From assembly GCF_014651515.1 (NCBI RefSeq), contig NZ_BMXA01000001.1, positions 434,001 to 498,000 of the forward strand: 64,000 nt of DNA. Direction: 5' to 3'. Below, one piece after another: positions 16,464 through 26,205 of this stretch. This stretch comes from Arenicella chitinivorans. GTDB lineage: Bacteria > Pseudomonadota > Gammaproteobacteria > Arenicellales > Arenicellaceae. The number at the start of each line of letters is the position of its first letter. Position 1 is the stretch's first letter. The notes beneath the pieces are model-generated. The model saw nothing but the letters and a program-made list of their open reading frames with translations, was not told the DNA's origin and did no database searches. Made by a program: the position numbers and the translations under genes.

Positions 16464-16955
16464 ATGACTGTACCTAATGATTCAAACCCCTATGCCATCA
16501 CGCCTAAGGCCGACCTTCAACCTGACGGCGGTGCAGGTGTCAACCTGCGGTACGCTGGATTCTGGATTCGCGTGGCGGCGTCCATTATCGATACGATTGC
16601 CATGATGATCATCGTGTTTCCGTTGTTGTTTATGATTTACGGCGGGGACTTGTTGGCACAAGGCAATATGTCCAATGGCTTTTGGGATGTCATCATCAGC
16701 TACGTACTGCCAGCCGTCTTGTCGATTACACTTTGGGTGGTATTCGGTGGCACTCCAGGTAAGCGTCTGCTTGGATTACGCATTGTGAACGAAAAGACCT
16801 TACAGCATCTCAGTTGGCCGGTAGCTTTGGTTCGTTATCTGGGGTATTACCTGAGTATGCTGGTGTTATTCTTAGGGTTTTTCTGGGTGGCATTCGACCG
16901 CAAGAAGAAGGGTTGGCATGATCATCTTGCCGGCAGCATCGTGATTTACGACTGA
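16464..16955 (+). CDS. RDD-family membrane protein
   Basis: 163 residues from ATG 16464 (GGAA five bases before); ATG 16458 and GTG 16419 are alternative starts. The RDD domain begins with LRYAGFWIRVAASIIDTIAM (conserved Arg, then Asp in the first membrane helix) and continues with GKRLLGLRIVNEK and a final FDRKKKGWHDHLAGS. Three to four hydrophobic segments. RDD proteins are inner-membrane proteins of poorly defined role, some proposed as transporters. The soluble N-terminus (SNPYAITPKAD) is typical of the subgroup. It is followed by a clear terminator. Confidence 0.85.
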   Translation: MTVPNDSNPYAITPKADLQPDGGAGVNLRYAGFWIRVAASIIDTIAMMIIVFPLLFMIYGGDLLAQGNMSNGFWDVIISYVLPAVLSITLWVVFGGTPGKRLLGLRIVNEKTLQHLSWPVALVRYLGYYLSMLVLFLGFFWVAFDRKKKGWHDHLAGSIVIYD

Positions 16956-16982
16956 GCTTAAACATATCGCGGTTTTATTAGT

Positions 16983-17014
16983 AAGGGCAGTCATGAAGGT
17001 GGCTGTCCTTTTTT
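16983..17014 (+). terminator. Rho-independent terminator after the RDD gene
   Basis: AAGGGCAG (16983-16990) pairs with CTGTCCTT (17003-17010) with one G-U pair, and the stem runs into TTTTTT. It ends the repair/RDD transcript before fadB. Confidence 0.8.
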
Positions 17015-17228
17015 GCTTTACAGCTGCTCAACAACGTGTTTCATGCCTATATGATCAGGGTGGTTTACAATGTCTAACCCTTAAAAACATAGGGAGAATG
17101 AAGCCTACCTATTCAAGACATGAATACCCGATACGGTAGCTTTAATGAGACAATATGTCGCATAATACGGGGCGAATTTTGGGACTATCCTCCCCATTAC
17201 AGAAAAATACCAACCAGAGGCCAACTTG

Positions 17229-19379
17229 ATGTTTAAAGGTAGCGCAATAACGGTCACGATGCTCGATGGCGGCATCGCTGAACTAAATTTTGATTTGCAG
17301 GGCGAATCAGTCAACAAATTTAATACTCAAACAGTACTCGAGCTCGAAGAAGCGCTCGGTATTCTTGATGACGCTGACGATGTGAAAGGTCTGTTGTTGA
17401 CCAGTAGCAAAGGCGTTTTCTTGGTCGGCGCTGATATCACTGAGTTTGTGCCGCTGTTTGGCAAGGGAGAAGGTAAAGTCGGCTCGCATTTGGCGAAAAA
17501 CCACGACAATTTCAACTTGTTGGAAGACCTGGATTTCCCAACCTGTATCGCGATCAATGGTTATGCCATGGGTGGCGGTTTGGAATTGGCGCTGGCATGT
17601 GATTTTCGCATTATGAGCACAGTCGCCAAAATTGGTTTGCCAGAAACCAAGCTCGGCATTATTCCAGGCTGGGGCGGCACAGTGCGTTTGCCACGTGTTG
17701 CTGGCGCGGACACAGCGATTGATTGGATTTGCTCAGGGAAAGAGCAGCGCCCAGACGTGGCATTGAAAGCCGGTGTGGTCGATGGCGTGGTTGAGCCAGA
17801 GCACCTGCGTGATGCGGCATTGGCCGTTCTGCAAGACGCCATAGATGGCAAACTGGATTACGAATCGCGTCGCGACCAGAAGACTGAACCGTTGAAGTTG
17901 AACGAGACAGAAGCCATGATGGTATTCGAGACATCAAAGGCCTTCGTTGCCGGCATGGCTGGGCCAAATTATCCTGCCCCGGTTGTGGCGATCGAATGCA
18001 TGCAGCAAGCTGCGCGTAAGTACCGTGATGACGCGATCGCAATTGAGCGTGCCGGCTTTGAGAAGGTAGCCAGCACCAGCGTCGCCGAAGCCTTGGTCGG
18101 CTTGTTCCTGAGTGATCAGCTAATTGGTAAGAAAGCCAAAGGCTGGGAAAAACAGGCAGACAAAAAAGTCGAACGTGCTGCGGTTCTCGGTGCCGGCATT
18201 ATGGGTGGTGGTATCGCCTATCAGTCTGCATACAAAGGCACGCCAATCAAAATGAAAGACATCAACCAGGCTGGTTTAGACCTGGGCTTGTCCGAAGCCA
18301 ATAAGCTGCTGGCGAAACAAGTGAACCGTGGCCGCATGACGGTTGAGAAAATGGGTTCAATTTTGGCCTCAATCGACCCAATGCTGACTTACGACGGTTT
18401 TGAAGATGTGGATGTCGTGGTTGAAGCCGTGGTCGAAAACCCGAAAGTCAAACACGCTGTGTTGGCGGACGTTGAAAAGCAAGTGTCAGACGACACGGTG
18501 ATTGCGTCGAACACCTCGACGATTTCAATTAGCTATTTGGCGGAAGCGTTGGAGCGCCCAGAAAACTTCTGCGGTATGCACTTTTTCAACCCCGTGCACG
18601 CCATGCCGTTGGTGGAAGTGATTCGCGGCGAGAAAACATCCGATACGGCGATTGCACGCACCGTGGCATACGCCAACGCGATGGGTAAGAAAGCCATCGT
18701 AGTAAACGACTGCCCAGGTTTTCTGGTTAATCGCGTCTTGTTCCCATACTTCGCTGGTTTTATGGGTTTATTGCGAGACGGTGCTGATTTCCAACAAGTC
18801 GATAAAGTCATGGAGCGTTTTGGGTGGCCAATGGGGCCAGCCTACCTGATGGATGTGGTTGGTATCGATACCGGTAATCATGCAGAACAGGTGATGGCGG
18901 AAGGTTTCCCCGATCGCATGACCAAGGAATTCAAAACTGCCGGTGATGTGATGTTCGAAAACGATCGTTACGGTCAGAAGAACGGTAAGGGTTTCTACCT
19001 TTACGAGAATGACAAGCGTGGTAAGCCGAAGAAAGTGGTGGATCCGCAAGTCTATGAGTTGCTCAAGCCCGTGGTGGCGGATTCAAAAGAATTCGACAAA
19101 GACGAAATTATTGCCCGCATGATGATTCCAATGGCAACCGAGTTAGCGCGATGCCTGGAGGAAGACATCGTTGGCTCGGCACCAGAAGCCGACATGGCGC
19201 TGGTATACGGCGTTGGCTTCCCACCTTTCCGCGGCGGCCTTTTCCGCTGGATCGACGACATGGGTATTGAGAAATTCGTAGCCATGTGCGACCAGTACAA
19301 GCATCTTGGCAAGCTTTACGAAGCCACCGATGCACAACGCGAGATGGCTGCTAACGGCGGCAAATACTACACGCTATAA
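17229..19379 (+). CDS. fadB: Fatty acid oxidation complex alpha subunit
   Basis: 716 residues, standard FadB length. Trifunctional enzyme: enoyl-CoA hydratase/isomerase in the N-terminal third and L-3-hydroxyacyl-CoA dehydrogenase in the rest. Hydratase residues are in [16 protein letters not shown] and [16 protein letters not shown] (two catalytic Glu). The dehydrogenase shows [14 protein letters not shown] (NAD-binding), [30 protein letters not shown] (catalytic His) and the tail [21 protein letters not shown] 17229 is preferred; a TTG lies just before it. fadA follows after 27 bases, forming the alpha2beta2 complex. No clear FadR box was seen. Confidence 0.96.
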   Translation: MFKGSAITVTMLDGGIAELNFDLQGESVNKFNTQTVLELEEALGILDDADDVKGLLLTSSKGVFLVGADITEFVPLFGKGEGKVGSHLAKNHDNFNLLEDLDFPTCIAINGYAMGGGLELALACDFRIMSTVAKIGLPETKLGIIPGWGGTVRLPRVAGADTAIDWICSGKEQRPDVALKAGVVDGVVEPEHLRDAALAVLQDAIDGKLDYESRRDQKTEPLKLNETEAMMVFETSKAFVAGMAGPNYPAPVVAIECMQQAARKYRDDAIAIERAGFEKVASTSVAEALVGLFLSDQLIGKKAKGWEKQADKKVERAAVLGAGIMGGGIAYQSAYKGTPIKMKDINQAGLDLGLSEANKLLAKQVNRGRMTVEKMGSILASIDPMLTYDGFEDVDVVVEAVVENPKVKHAVLADVEKQVSDDTVIASNTSTISISYLAEALERPENFCGMHFFNPVHAMPLVEVIRGEKTSDTAIARTVAYANAMGKKAIVVNDCPGFLVNRVLFPYFAGFMGLLRDGADFQQVDKVMERFGWPMGPAYLMDVVGIDTGNHAEQVMAEGFPDRMTKEFKTAGDVMFENDRYGQKNGKGFYLYENDKRGKPKKVVDPQVYELLKPVVADSKEFDKDEIIARMMIPMATELARCLEEDIVGSAPEADMALVYGVGFPPFRGGLFRWIDDMGIEKFVAMCDQYKHLGKLYEATDAQREMAANGGKYYTL

Positions 19380-20597
<1,218 letters not shown>

Positions 20598-20618
20598 TCA
20601 CATCCGCGCACGAACCAC

Positions 20619-20657
20619 AAAGCCCTAGTCATCCACATGACTGGGGCTTTATTGTTT
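20619..20657. terminator. Bidirectional terminator between fadA and the TIGR03032 gene
   Basis: AAAGCCCTAGTCAT (20619-20632) pairs over 14 positions with ATGACTGGGGCTTT (20637-20650), with one G-U pair and a four-base loop. ATTGTTTT follows on the plus strand, and the A-rich flank gives a weaker U-tract on the minus strand. Confidence 0.85.
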
Positions 20658-20677
20658 TAAGGGATATTGCAGCTGAC

Positions 20678-22957
20678 TCAGTCGAACTGGGTACCCAGAT
20701 ATTGCGCACAGCGTGTCATCAATTCATCCCAATCTCCGCTGCTCGATTGTCGTAGTACTTTAGTATTGGGGTACCATGTGCTGTGATCATTATCGTCCAT
20801 CCAACGCCAGTCAGCATAGGGTGACAATAACGCCACGCAGGGCACACCCAGTCCCGCCGCAAGATGTAGGACGGATGTACAGACGCTGACGACCATATCG
20901 AGTTGTAGGGCAAGTTTGCCGGTGTGCGCATAACTCACCAGGTCGATTTCTAGATTGGTTACGTTTGCCGCGGCCAATTGCTCACGGTCGTTTGCTGACA
21001 CAGGCAATTGTAAGCTGTAAAAGTTGAAATTCGTTTTTCGCGTTAAAGCCAGCATCGATTCCAGCGGGCATGAGCGATGGTGATTGATTTGCTGAGTGGG
21101 ACTACCAGCCCAGACTAGACCGATTTTGGCGCGTTGACTGGCCGGCAGCGATGGTACGACGACCTGATCGGGTACACGCAGATAGGGTAAATCGGTTGGA
21201 AGATTGTCCAGCTCTACGCCCAGTGCGCCCGGAAGAGACATGATTGGACAGAACACGTCAAACAAGTCTTGCGGTAAATTCCCTGGTAATCGGACTTCAT
21301 CGACGCAAGACATGGCTGAAAACATCAACCGCAGCGGCTCTGTGCACACCACAATTAGCTTTTTGCAGCGCTGACGCGCCAGCGGCAAAAAACGCGCGAA
21401 CTGCAAAGCGTCGCCGTTGCCTTGCTCGGTGTGGACCAATAAGGTGAGATCGCAAATGTCTTCGCCTTGCCATTGCGGTTGTGGGCAGTTGAACGCCTTA
21501 AAACTCGGCATTTTCCAGCGCCATTCGTAGTCCTTCCAGCCGTTGCGGAAATCACCTTGTAGGAGTTTCACGCAGCCACGATTAAAATGCGCGGTGGCAT
21601 AACTTTGATCAGCTTGGATGGCGGCGTCATAGTGTGTCAGGGCTTGCTCGAAGTTTAATTTTCCGGCCCAAGCGTGCCCCAAACTATTGTGCGCTTCTGC
21701 GTGGTTTGCTTGGCGTGCGGTCACTTGGTCTAAGTGGCGAATGGCTTCATCCCACTGCTCTGTGTCTGAAAGTGCCACGCCGAGGTGATAGCGCGTAGTG
21801 ACGTCCTCTGGCTCGTCTTGCAAAATCGCCTGGTAAGCGGTGATCGCTTGGGTAAATTCGTGACGTCGATGATGGCTAAGCGCCGTTTCAAATCGCAGGA
21901 GTCGAGGATCCGGGGCGACGAACTCTGCCAGCGCTGAATCGGGTATCGAGAATGACGAACTCACTAACGGGTCGGTAGCGTCGAGCAGAGCAGGGTATCG
22001 CCAAGGTAAAACCTGAACCGAGAAGATTTCCTGGACGCCATCCGAGAACACCAAAAAGCCCACCGTCTGCCCGGTCTCGATATCCACGATCCACACGCCA
22101 CATTTGCGATCCTGTTCGCGCTGGGTCAATGGCAGACCCGCAAATACAGCCGTTTCGCGTACTTGAGAAAGGCCGATTAAGGCATAGCGGTCAATGAAAT
22201 CGATGCCGCGACAAAACCCGGGCACCTCGGCGATGACGGTCTTCGTGCCATTGTCCGGGTTGATCGTGATGAGTTGTCCGGCACCGGATTCCAGTACCCA
22301 GAGTTGATCTCGATACCAACGCGGAGAGTGGGGCATCGATAATCCCCGACAAATAAATTCCTCACGCTGCATGTCCATCAGCATGCCACCGAACGCTTTG
22401 TCATGCCGCCAGCCAGCGGGGTCATCGGAGGTGCCTAGTGCGGTGACATAACGTGGCTGGCCGTCGCGCATCGCCAGACCATTTAAGTGGCATCGATCCG
22501 TTAAATCGTAGCCGGAGATAAACGGTGGACGCCAGCGGGGCACAACGCTGTGATGGAGGTCTAAGGTGCAAAGGCACGACATTTTGGTATTCACTAGCCA
22601 CAGCTCACCGTCCGCATCAAACCCCATTTCATGGATGTCGATGTCGCCAGTGGTATGGGTTCGGCGGGGTAAAAAGGCACTGTCATGCGTATTCGCTGGT
22701 GGTATCTTGGGTCCAACATTATTCATGTTGAAATAATCAATCACCTGCGCGCCGGAGCCGACGCTGAGTCGCCCCTGTGTGTAAGCCACGCCCATAGGTT
22801 TGGGGAGCGATACAAAGTGTGTGTTCAGCGACGCCGCGTCGGGTCGCAGCAAAATAAGTTTGCCAGCTTGGTATGTTGACACCACCACGCTGCAACCCGC
22901 TTTCTGTAACAGTTCCGGAAATGTATTGGTGTGTTGGCTGTGGAGCGCGTCTGTCAT
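20678..22957 (-). CDS. TIGR03032 beta-propeller-like domain fused to TPRs and a GT9-like domain
   Basis: 759 residues in three blocks. About 10-340: TIGR03032-type domain (VVVSTYQAGKLILLRPD, DIDIHEMGFDADGELWLVNT, SMPHSPRWYRDQLWVLESGA), a repeated-strand fold of unknown function. About 350-480: tetratricopeptide repeats (AITAYQAILQDEPEDVTTRY, GVALSDTEQWDEAIRHLD, AWAGKLNFEQALTHYDAAIQ, HFNRGCVKLLQGDFRNGW). About 500-759: a region like the glycosyltransferase-9/heptosyltransferase-related C-terminal part of TPR proteins (VHTEQGNGDALQFARFLPL, KIGLVWAGSPTQQINHHRSC, HLAAGLGVPCVALL). No signal peptide is evident. Single-gene unit, convergent with fadA. A role in protein or surface glycosylation is a guess; TIGR03032 and TPR-GT proteins are each known. 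Confidence 0.75.
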   Translation of the reverse strand: MTDALHSQHTNTFPELLQKAGCSVVVSTYQAGKLILLRPDAASLNTHFVSLPKPMGVAYTQGRLSVGSGAQVIDYFNMNNVGPKIPPANTHDSAFLPRRTHTTGDIDIHEMGFDADGELWLVNTKMSCLCTLDLHHSVVPRWRPPFISGYDLTDRCHLNGLAMRDGQPRYVTALGTSDDPAGWRHDKAFGGMLMDMQREEFICRGLSMPHSPRWYRDQLWVLESGAGQLITINPDNGTKTVIAEVPGFCRGIDFIDRYALIGLSQVRETAVFAGLPLTQREQDRKCGVWIVDIETGQTVGFLVFSDGVQEIFSVQVLPWRYPALLDATDPLVSSSFSIPDSALAEFVAPDPRLLRFETALSHHRRHEFTQAITAYQAILQDEPEDVTTRYHLGVALSDTEQWDEAIRHLDQVTARQANHAEAHNSLGHAWAGKLNFEQALTHYDAAIQADQSYATAHFNRGCVKLLQGDFRNGWKDYEWRWKMPSFKAFNCPQPQWQGEDICDLTLLVHTEQGNGDALQFARFLPLARQRCKKLIVVCTEPLRLMFSAMSCVDEVRLPGNLPQDLFDVFCPIMSLPGALGVELDNLPTDLPYLRVPDQVVVPSLPASQRAKIGLVWAGSPTQQINHHRSCPLESMLALTRKTNFNFYSLQLPVSANDREQLAAANVTNLEIDLVSYAHTGKLALQLDMVVSVCTSVLHLAAGLGVPCVALLSPYADWRWMDDNDHSTWYPNTKVLRQSSSGDWDELMTRCAQYLGTQFD

Positions 22958-23076
22958 GAGATCAAAAGGTAGTGTGTTTGTCTGATTGTAACCAAGGCGA
23001 CCGACTGACGATAGTCAATACCGGAATATGGAAGGACTGCATTGCGTGTTCACCACGCCTGTTGTCTAATGCGCGT

Positions 23077-23838
23077 ATGGAAAATAATAAAAAACTTGCT
23101 GTTCTTATTGATGCCGACAACGCGCAACCGAGCATTGTTGATGCATTGCTCTCTGAGATTGCGAACTACGGCATCGCAAGTGTTAAACGAATTTATGGCG
23201 ATTGGACATCGCCGGGGCTTAAAGGCTGGAAAGAGGTGTTGCTGGAGCATTCCATCCAACCAATGCAGCAATTTGCGTATACCAAAGGTAAAAACGCGAC
23301 CGACAGCGCGATGATCATCGATGCGATGGATCTGTTGTACAGCGACGCTTTGGAGGGATTTTGTATCGTGTCGAGTGACAGTGATTTCACCAAGTTGGCC
23401 TCACGTATTCGCGAATCTGGCTTGTCGGTGTTTGGTTTTGGGGAGAAAAAAACCCCGGCGCCGTTTGTTGCTGCCTGTGACAAGTTTATCTACACCGAGG
23501 TATTGCGCACACTGCCGGATGATGATGATTCGAGCAACCGCATGTCAACCAAAGAGCTGAAACAGGATACTAAGCTGGTTTCATCATTACGTAAAGCCGT
23601 TGAGGCTGCGTCTGACGAGAGCGGTTGGGCGCAGCTGGGTCCGGTAGGTAGCCACATCAATAATCAGGCTTCCAACTTTGATCCGCGCAACTATGGGTAC
23701 GCCAAACTCGGTGAGCTGGTTAAGGCCGTTGACCTGTTTGAAATTGAAGAACGACCGATTGGGAATGGACGCTCTAAGGCGGTATATATACGCACTAAGA
23801 AAACCCGCAGTCGACGCGCATCGGCAGCTAAGTCATAA
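23077..23838 (+). CDS. NYN-domain nuclease-like protein with OST-HTH/LOTUS domain
   Basis: 253 residues from ATG 23077; an upstream in-frame ATG at 22972 adds 35 residues without domain character and is not preferred. The N-terminal NYN (PIN-like) domain has the acidic metal-binding residues in LAVLIDADNAQP, KNATDSAMIIDAMDLL and FCIVSSDSDFTKLA. The C-terminal part (about 165-245, with ASNFDPRNYGYAKLGELV) is an OST-HTH/LOTUS RNA-binding domain. Family members are putative RNases acting on RNA; the bacterial ones lack defined targets. An S4 RNA-binding protein gene follows 27 bases downstream, hinting at RNA metabolism. Confidence 0.87.
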   Translation: MENNKKLAVLIDADNAQPSIVDALLSEIANYGIASVKRIYGDWTSPGLKGWKEVLLEHSIQPMQQFAYTKGKNATDSAMIIDAMDLLYSDALEGFCIVSSDSDFTKLASRIRESGLSVFGFGEKKTPAPFVAACDKFIYTEVLRTLPDDDDSSNRMSTKELKQDTKLVSSLRKAVEAASDESGWAQLGPVGSHINNQASNFDPRNYGYAKLGELVKAVDLFEIEERPIGNGRSKAVYIRTKKTRSRRASAAKS

Positions 23839-23865
23839 TGTCGATGTCTTGATCTGGTGGTGGAA

Positions 23866-24075
23866 ATGCGAACTGTAATTTTAAACAAGCAGCCGGTTGA
23901 GCTGTACAAAGTCCTTAAGTTTGAAGGGTTGGTGGCCAGCGGCGGTGAAGCCAAGCTGGTGATCGAGCAAGGTATGGTCCAGGTCAATGGCGAGCTGGAA
24001 ATGCGTAAGCGTCGAAAACTTGTGAGTGGTGATCAAATCGAATTTGGCGGGCATCAACTAACGCTGTCACTCTGA
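23866..24075 (+). CDS. S4-domain RNA-binding protein (YbcJ-like)
   Basis: 69 residues from ATG 23866; two in-frame GTGs just upstream (23857, 23860) are alternatives. The protein is a single S4 domain: QPVELYKVLKFEGLVASGGE, then AKLVIEQGMVQVNGELEMRK and SGDQIEFGG, as in E. coli YbcJ. S4 domains bind structured RNA and occur in ribosomal and heat-shock (Hsp15) proteins; YbcJ's exact role is not settled. It follows the NYN gene closely in the same direction and may be co-transcribed with it. Confidence 0.88.
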   Translation: MRTVILNKQPVELYKVLKFEGLVASGGEAKLVIEQGMVQVNGELEMRKRRKLVSGDQIEFGGHQLTLSL

Positions 24076-24117
24076 CACGGTATTGAGTTCGACATAGCAC
24101 TATACCCGGAGGATTGA

Positions 24118-24513
24118 ATGGCGACATCGTTTCTTATGTTTGTTGGCGAGCAGTATGGTCGTGCGCACCAGGCTATCCAATTTTATCGAGCGACGTTCAC
24201 CGACAGTCAAACCGACGAGATACAGTGCTATCTTGATGACCAAGCGCAGGCTGGGAAAGTGAGAATTGCGCGTGTCGGTCTGAACGCAAAGTCGTTGATG
24301 GCCGCTGACGTATCCGGTGAGCACGGGTTCGAGTTAACGCCGGCGCGCTCGTTGTTGGTGGATTGCGAAGATCGTGCGCATCAATCAAATCTGTTTCAAC
24401 ACTTTGCTGGCGGTGGCTAGGTTATGATGCCTTTGGGCGATTACGGGTTTAGTCAACAATTCGCATGGGTTGCCGACAAATTTGGTGTGTCCTGGCAATT
24501 GAATCTAGCTTGA
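24118..24513 (+). pseudogene. VOC/PhnB-like protein interrupted by an in-frame amber codon
   Basis: A good ribosome site (CGGAGG) and ATG 24118 start a 100-residue frame that looks like the PhnB/3-dmu-9_3-mt branch of the VOC superfamily: SFLMFVGEQYGRAHQAIQFY, then HGFELTPARSLLVDCED. It stops at TAG 24418-24420 after FQHFAGGG. The same frame continues directly with VMMPLGDYGFSQQFAWVADK and FGVSWQLNLA to TGA 24511-24513, which is exactly the expected C-terminus. One CAG-to-TAG change would explain it. The codon may be a real nonsense mutation, a suppressed codon or a sequence error. VOC members bind metals and act on diverse substrates; this one's substrate is unknown. Confidence 0.8.
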
Positions 24514-24520
24514 ACCACAC

Positions 24521-24547
24521 TTGCCAAACCTTGTCACACTGTATAAT
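24521..24547 (+). promoter_or_regulatory. Candidate sigma-70 promoter for the DUF1330-like gene
   Basis: TTGCCA (24521-24526) and a perfect TATAAT (24542-24547) are separated by 15 bases, slightly short of optimal. They lie 75 bases before the ATG at 24623, in the only gap between the interrupted VOC gene and this gene. Confidence 0.4.
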
Positions 24548-24622
24548 TCAGTGTTTTGTGCTAACTTCAAAAAGTATCCCTTGCCAACGACGGATGTGGG
24601 CTTCGCTCGATAAACGCAGGAA

Positions 24623-24949
24623 ATGACGAAACAAAAAACGGTTTATATGTTAAATGCGCTCTGGTTTAAACCACAGGGCGGCGCGGATCGCTATCGTCAG
24701 TACATGCGCAAAGTAGCCCCGTTAATTAAGCAGGTTGGTGGCCGAAAGCTCAAAAGCTTTGTGCCAGATCGCGCAGTCATTGGCGAGTTCGATGCCGACT
24801 TGGTTTACTTCGTGGAGTACCCAGATTGGGAGGCATTCAAACAATTCGCCAATTCACCGGAGTACCACAAGATTGCGTATTTACGTGAAGAGTCCGTAGA
24901 CAAGTCACTGTTAATTCGCTGTATGCGCCCGGCGGTACCGTTCCGTTAA
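24623..24949 (+). CDS. DUF1330-like dimeric alpha/beta-barrel protein
   Basis: 108 residues. The pattern TVYMLNALWFKPQGGADRYR, a central SFVPDRAVIGEFDADLVYFV and EYPDWEAFKQFANSPEYHKI matches small ferredoxin-like dimeric-barrel proteins of the DUF1330 kind, where the SPEY segment is conserved. No enzymatic activity is established for the family. It is convergent with the catalase-fold gene, nine bases apart, and has its own likely promoter. Confidence 0.75.
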   Translation: MTKQKTVYMLNALWFKPQGGADRYRQYMRKVAPLIKQVGGRKLKSFVPDRAVIGEFDADLVYFVEYPDWEAFKQFANSPEYHKIAYLREESVDKSLLIRCMRPAVPFR

Positions 24950-24957
24950 AACCCCAG

Positions 24958-26205
24958 CTACTCGTTTGGTGCACCGGTCGGCTCATTTGGCGCTGATTCG
25001 GCATCGCAATATTCTGCCAGACTCTCACACCAGCTGTTCGGCTCACCTATGTTGACGCCGTTGCGTACTTGGCGATACGCGGCGGTGTGAAGATACAGGT
25101 CACGGCGCAGTTGGTTGATGTGGCCTAATGGCTCATGCTGTTTAATACCATGCCATGGATTAAAGGACATGGCTTCACACATAGCATTTTGTTGTGGTGT
25201 GTCAAAAGTTTGTTTCGGGATATGGATTCGTGCAATCGGTACAAAGGGAGACGTGGCTTCAGACCAGCGCACCGTGGTGTCTTGGATTGGCATGCGCGCA
25301 TCTGGGTCGCGCAACTGTACCATGAACTGGAAACAGGTGTCTCGTTCCCGCAGCAGATACGCCATACTGTTGCGGAGCAGATTAGGGTCGTCGCGATTTA
25401 CCATTGGAACGGTGTAGTCTTCGCAGGCTTTGGCGCTGTACTTGATCTCATGTGGGCCCAGTTTGTAGGCCGACATACTGTAATACTGAGTGGATAAAGG
25501 CGTATTCGGGGCTGGCTGACGGGTACTCAAACCAAGATACAACTCACGCAGCCGCCAGTCGAAAGGATTCAAGTAGTATTCACCAAAGAAGTAAGTGAAC
25601 GGCCGACCTTGTGCGCTCAGGCGTTCAAGCTCACGGTAGTCTTCGATCGAACGAATAAAAAACGTTGGTGAATTGATCATCAAAAAATCTTGCGTACTAC
25701 CAGCCAACATGGGCGGCAGAAGCTGCTCGCCCTCCACACCCATTACTTTGATGGCCATTCCGCGCGCGTCAGACTCGGTGTCAGGGAGCGCGGGTACTGT
25801 GCCATTGCTGAACCGGATCCAGGCTTCATAGTGACCGGGTTGGTTGAACAATCCGTGGTTGTAGGTGGCTTGCGATTCGAAGACTTCGAATCGGGCTCGC
25901 ACGCAACCGTGCGGTTTTGAATGCGCGTCCCGTTGATACTCCGGGGTTCGGTAGCGATCCACCATCTGGCGAACAGACTCAATAATGGCAGCATTATTCG
26001 TTTGACGCTGGGCTTTTGCGGATGGGCTATTGTCAACCAAATCGGCGTCGGGGTCTCGTAACGCGCCAGCCGCCATTTGCCATGCGAATACACCAAGGAA
26101 CATCAATGCGTAAACTCCAGCCACATAAAAAAGCCATTTTACAGCTCTGCGGCCCATCGCCGACAGGCCTATCAGCCAAGGTTTGAGTCGCGTCAATAAT
26201 TTCAT
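24958..26205 (-). CDS. Membrane-anchored catalase-fold haem protein
   Basis: 415 residues. A cytoplasmic N-terminus and one membrane helix (about 23-48, VKWLFYVAGVYALMFLGVFA) precede a catalase-like domain. Family-like blocks are AHSKPHGCVRARFEVFESQA, NQPGHYEAWIRFSNGT, DARGMAIKVMGV, TQDFLMINSPTFFIRS and FNPWHGIKQHEPLGHINQLR. This is the short catalase-related group (like y4iL/SrpA relatives), which often lacks full catalase activity and can act as a peroxidase. The orientation places the domain in the periplasm. Its start overlaps the stop of the multihaem gene (ATGA), so the two proteins are made together and probably work together on peroxides or oxidised lipids (inference). Confidence 0.82.
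   Translation of the reverse strand: MKLLTRLKPWLIGLSAMGRRAVKWLFYVAGVYALMFLGVFAWQMAAGALRDPDADLVDNSPSAKAQRQTNNAAIIESVRQMVDRYRTPEYQRDAHSKPHGCVRARFEVFESQATYNHGLFNQPGHYEAWIRFSNGTVPALPDTESDARGMAIKVMGVEGEQLLPPMLAGSTQDFLMINSPTFFIRSIEDYRELERLSAQGRPFTYFFGEYYLNPFDWRLRELYLGLSTRQPAPNTPLSTQYYSMSAYKLGPHEIKYSAKACEDYTVPMVNRDDPNLLRNSMAYLLRERDTCFQFMVQLRDPDARMPIQDTTVRWSEATSPFVPIARIHIPKQTFDTPQQNAMCEAMSFNPWHGIKQHEPLGHINQLRRDLYLHTAAYRQVRNGVNIGEPNSWCESLAEYCDAESAPNEPTGAPNE

Noticed and set aside
22972-23076. N-terminal extension of the NYN protein
   Set aside because: The extra 35 residues show no domain character, and the NYN domain begins right after ATG 23077.
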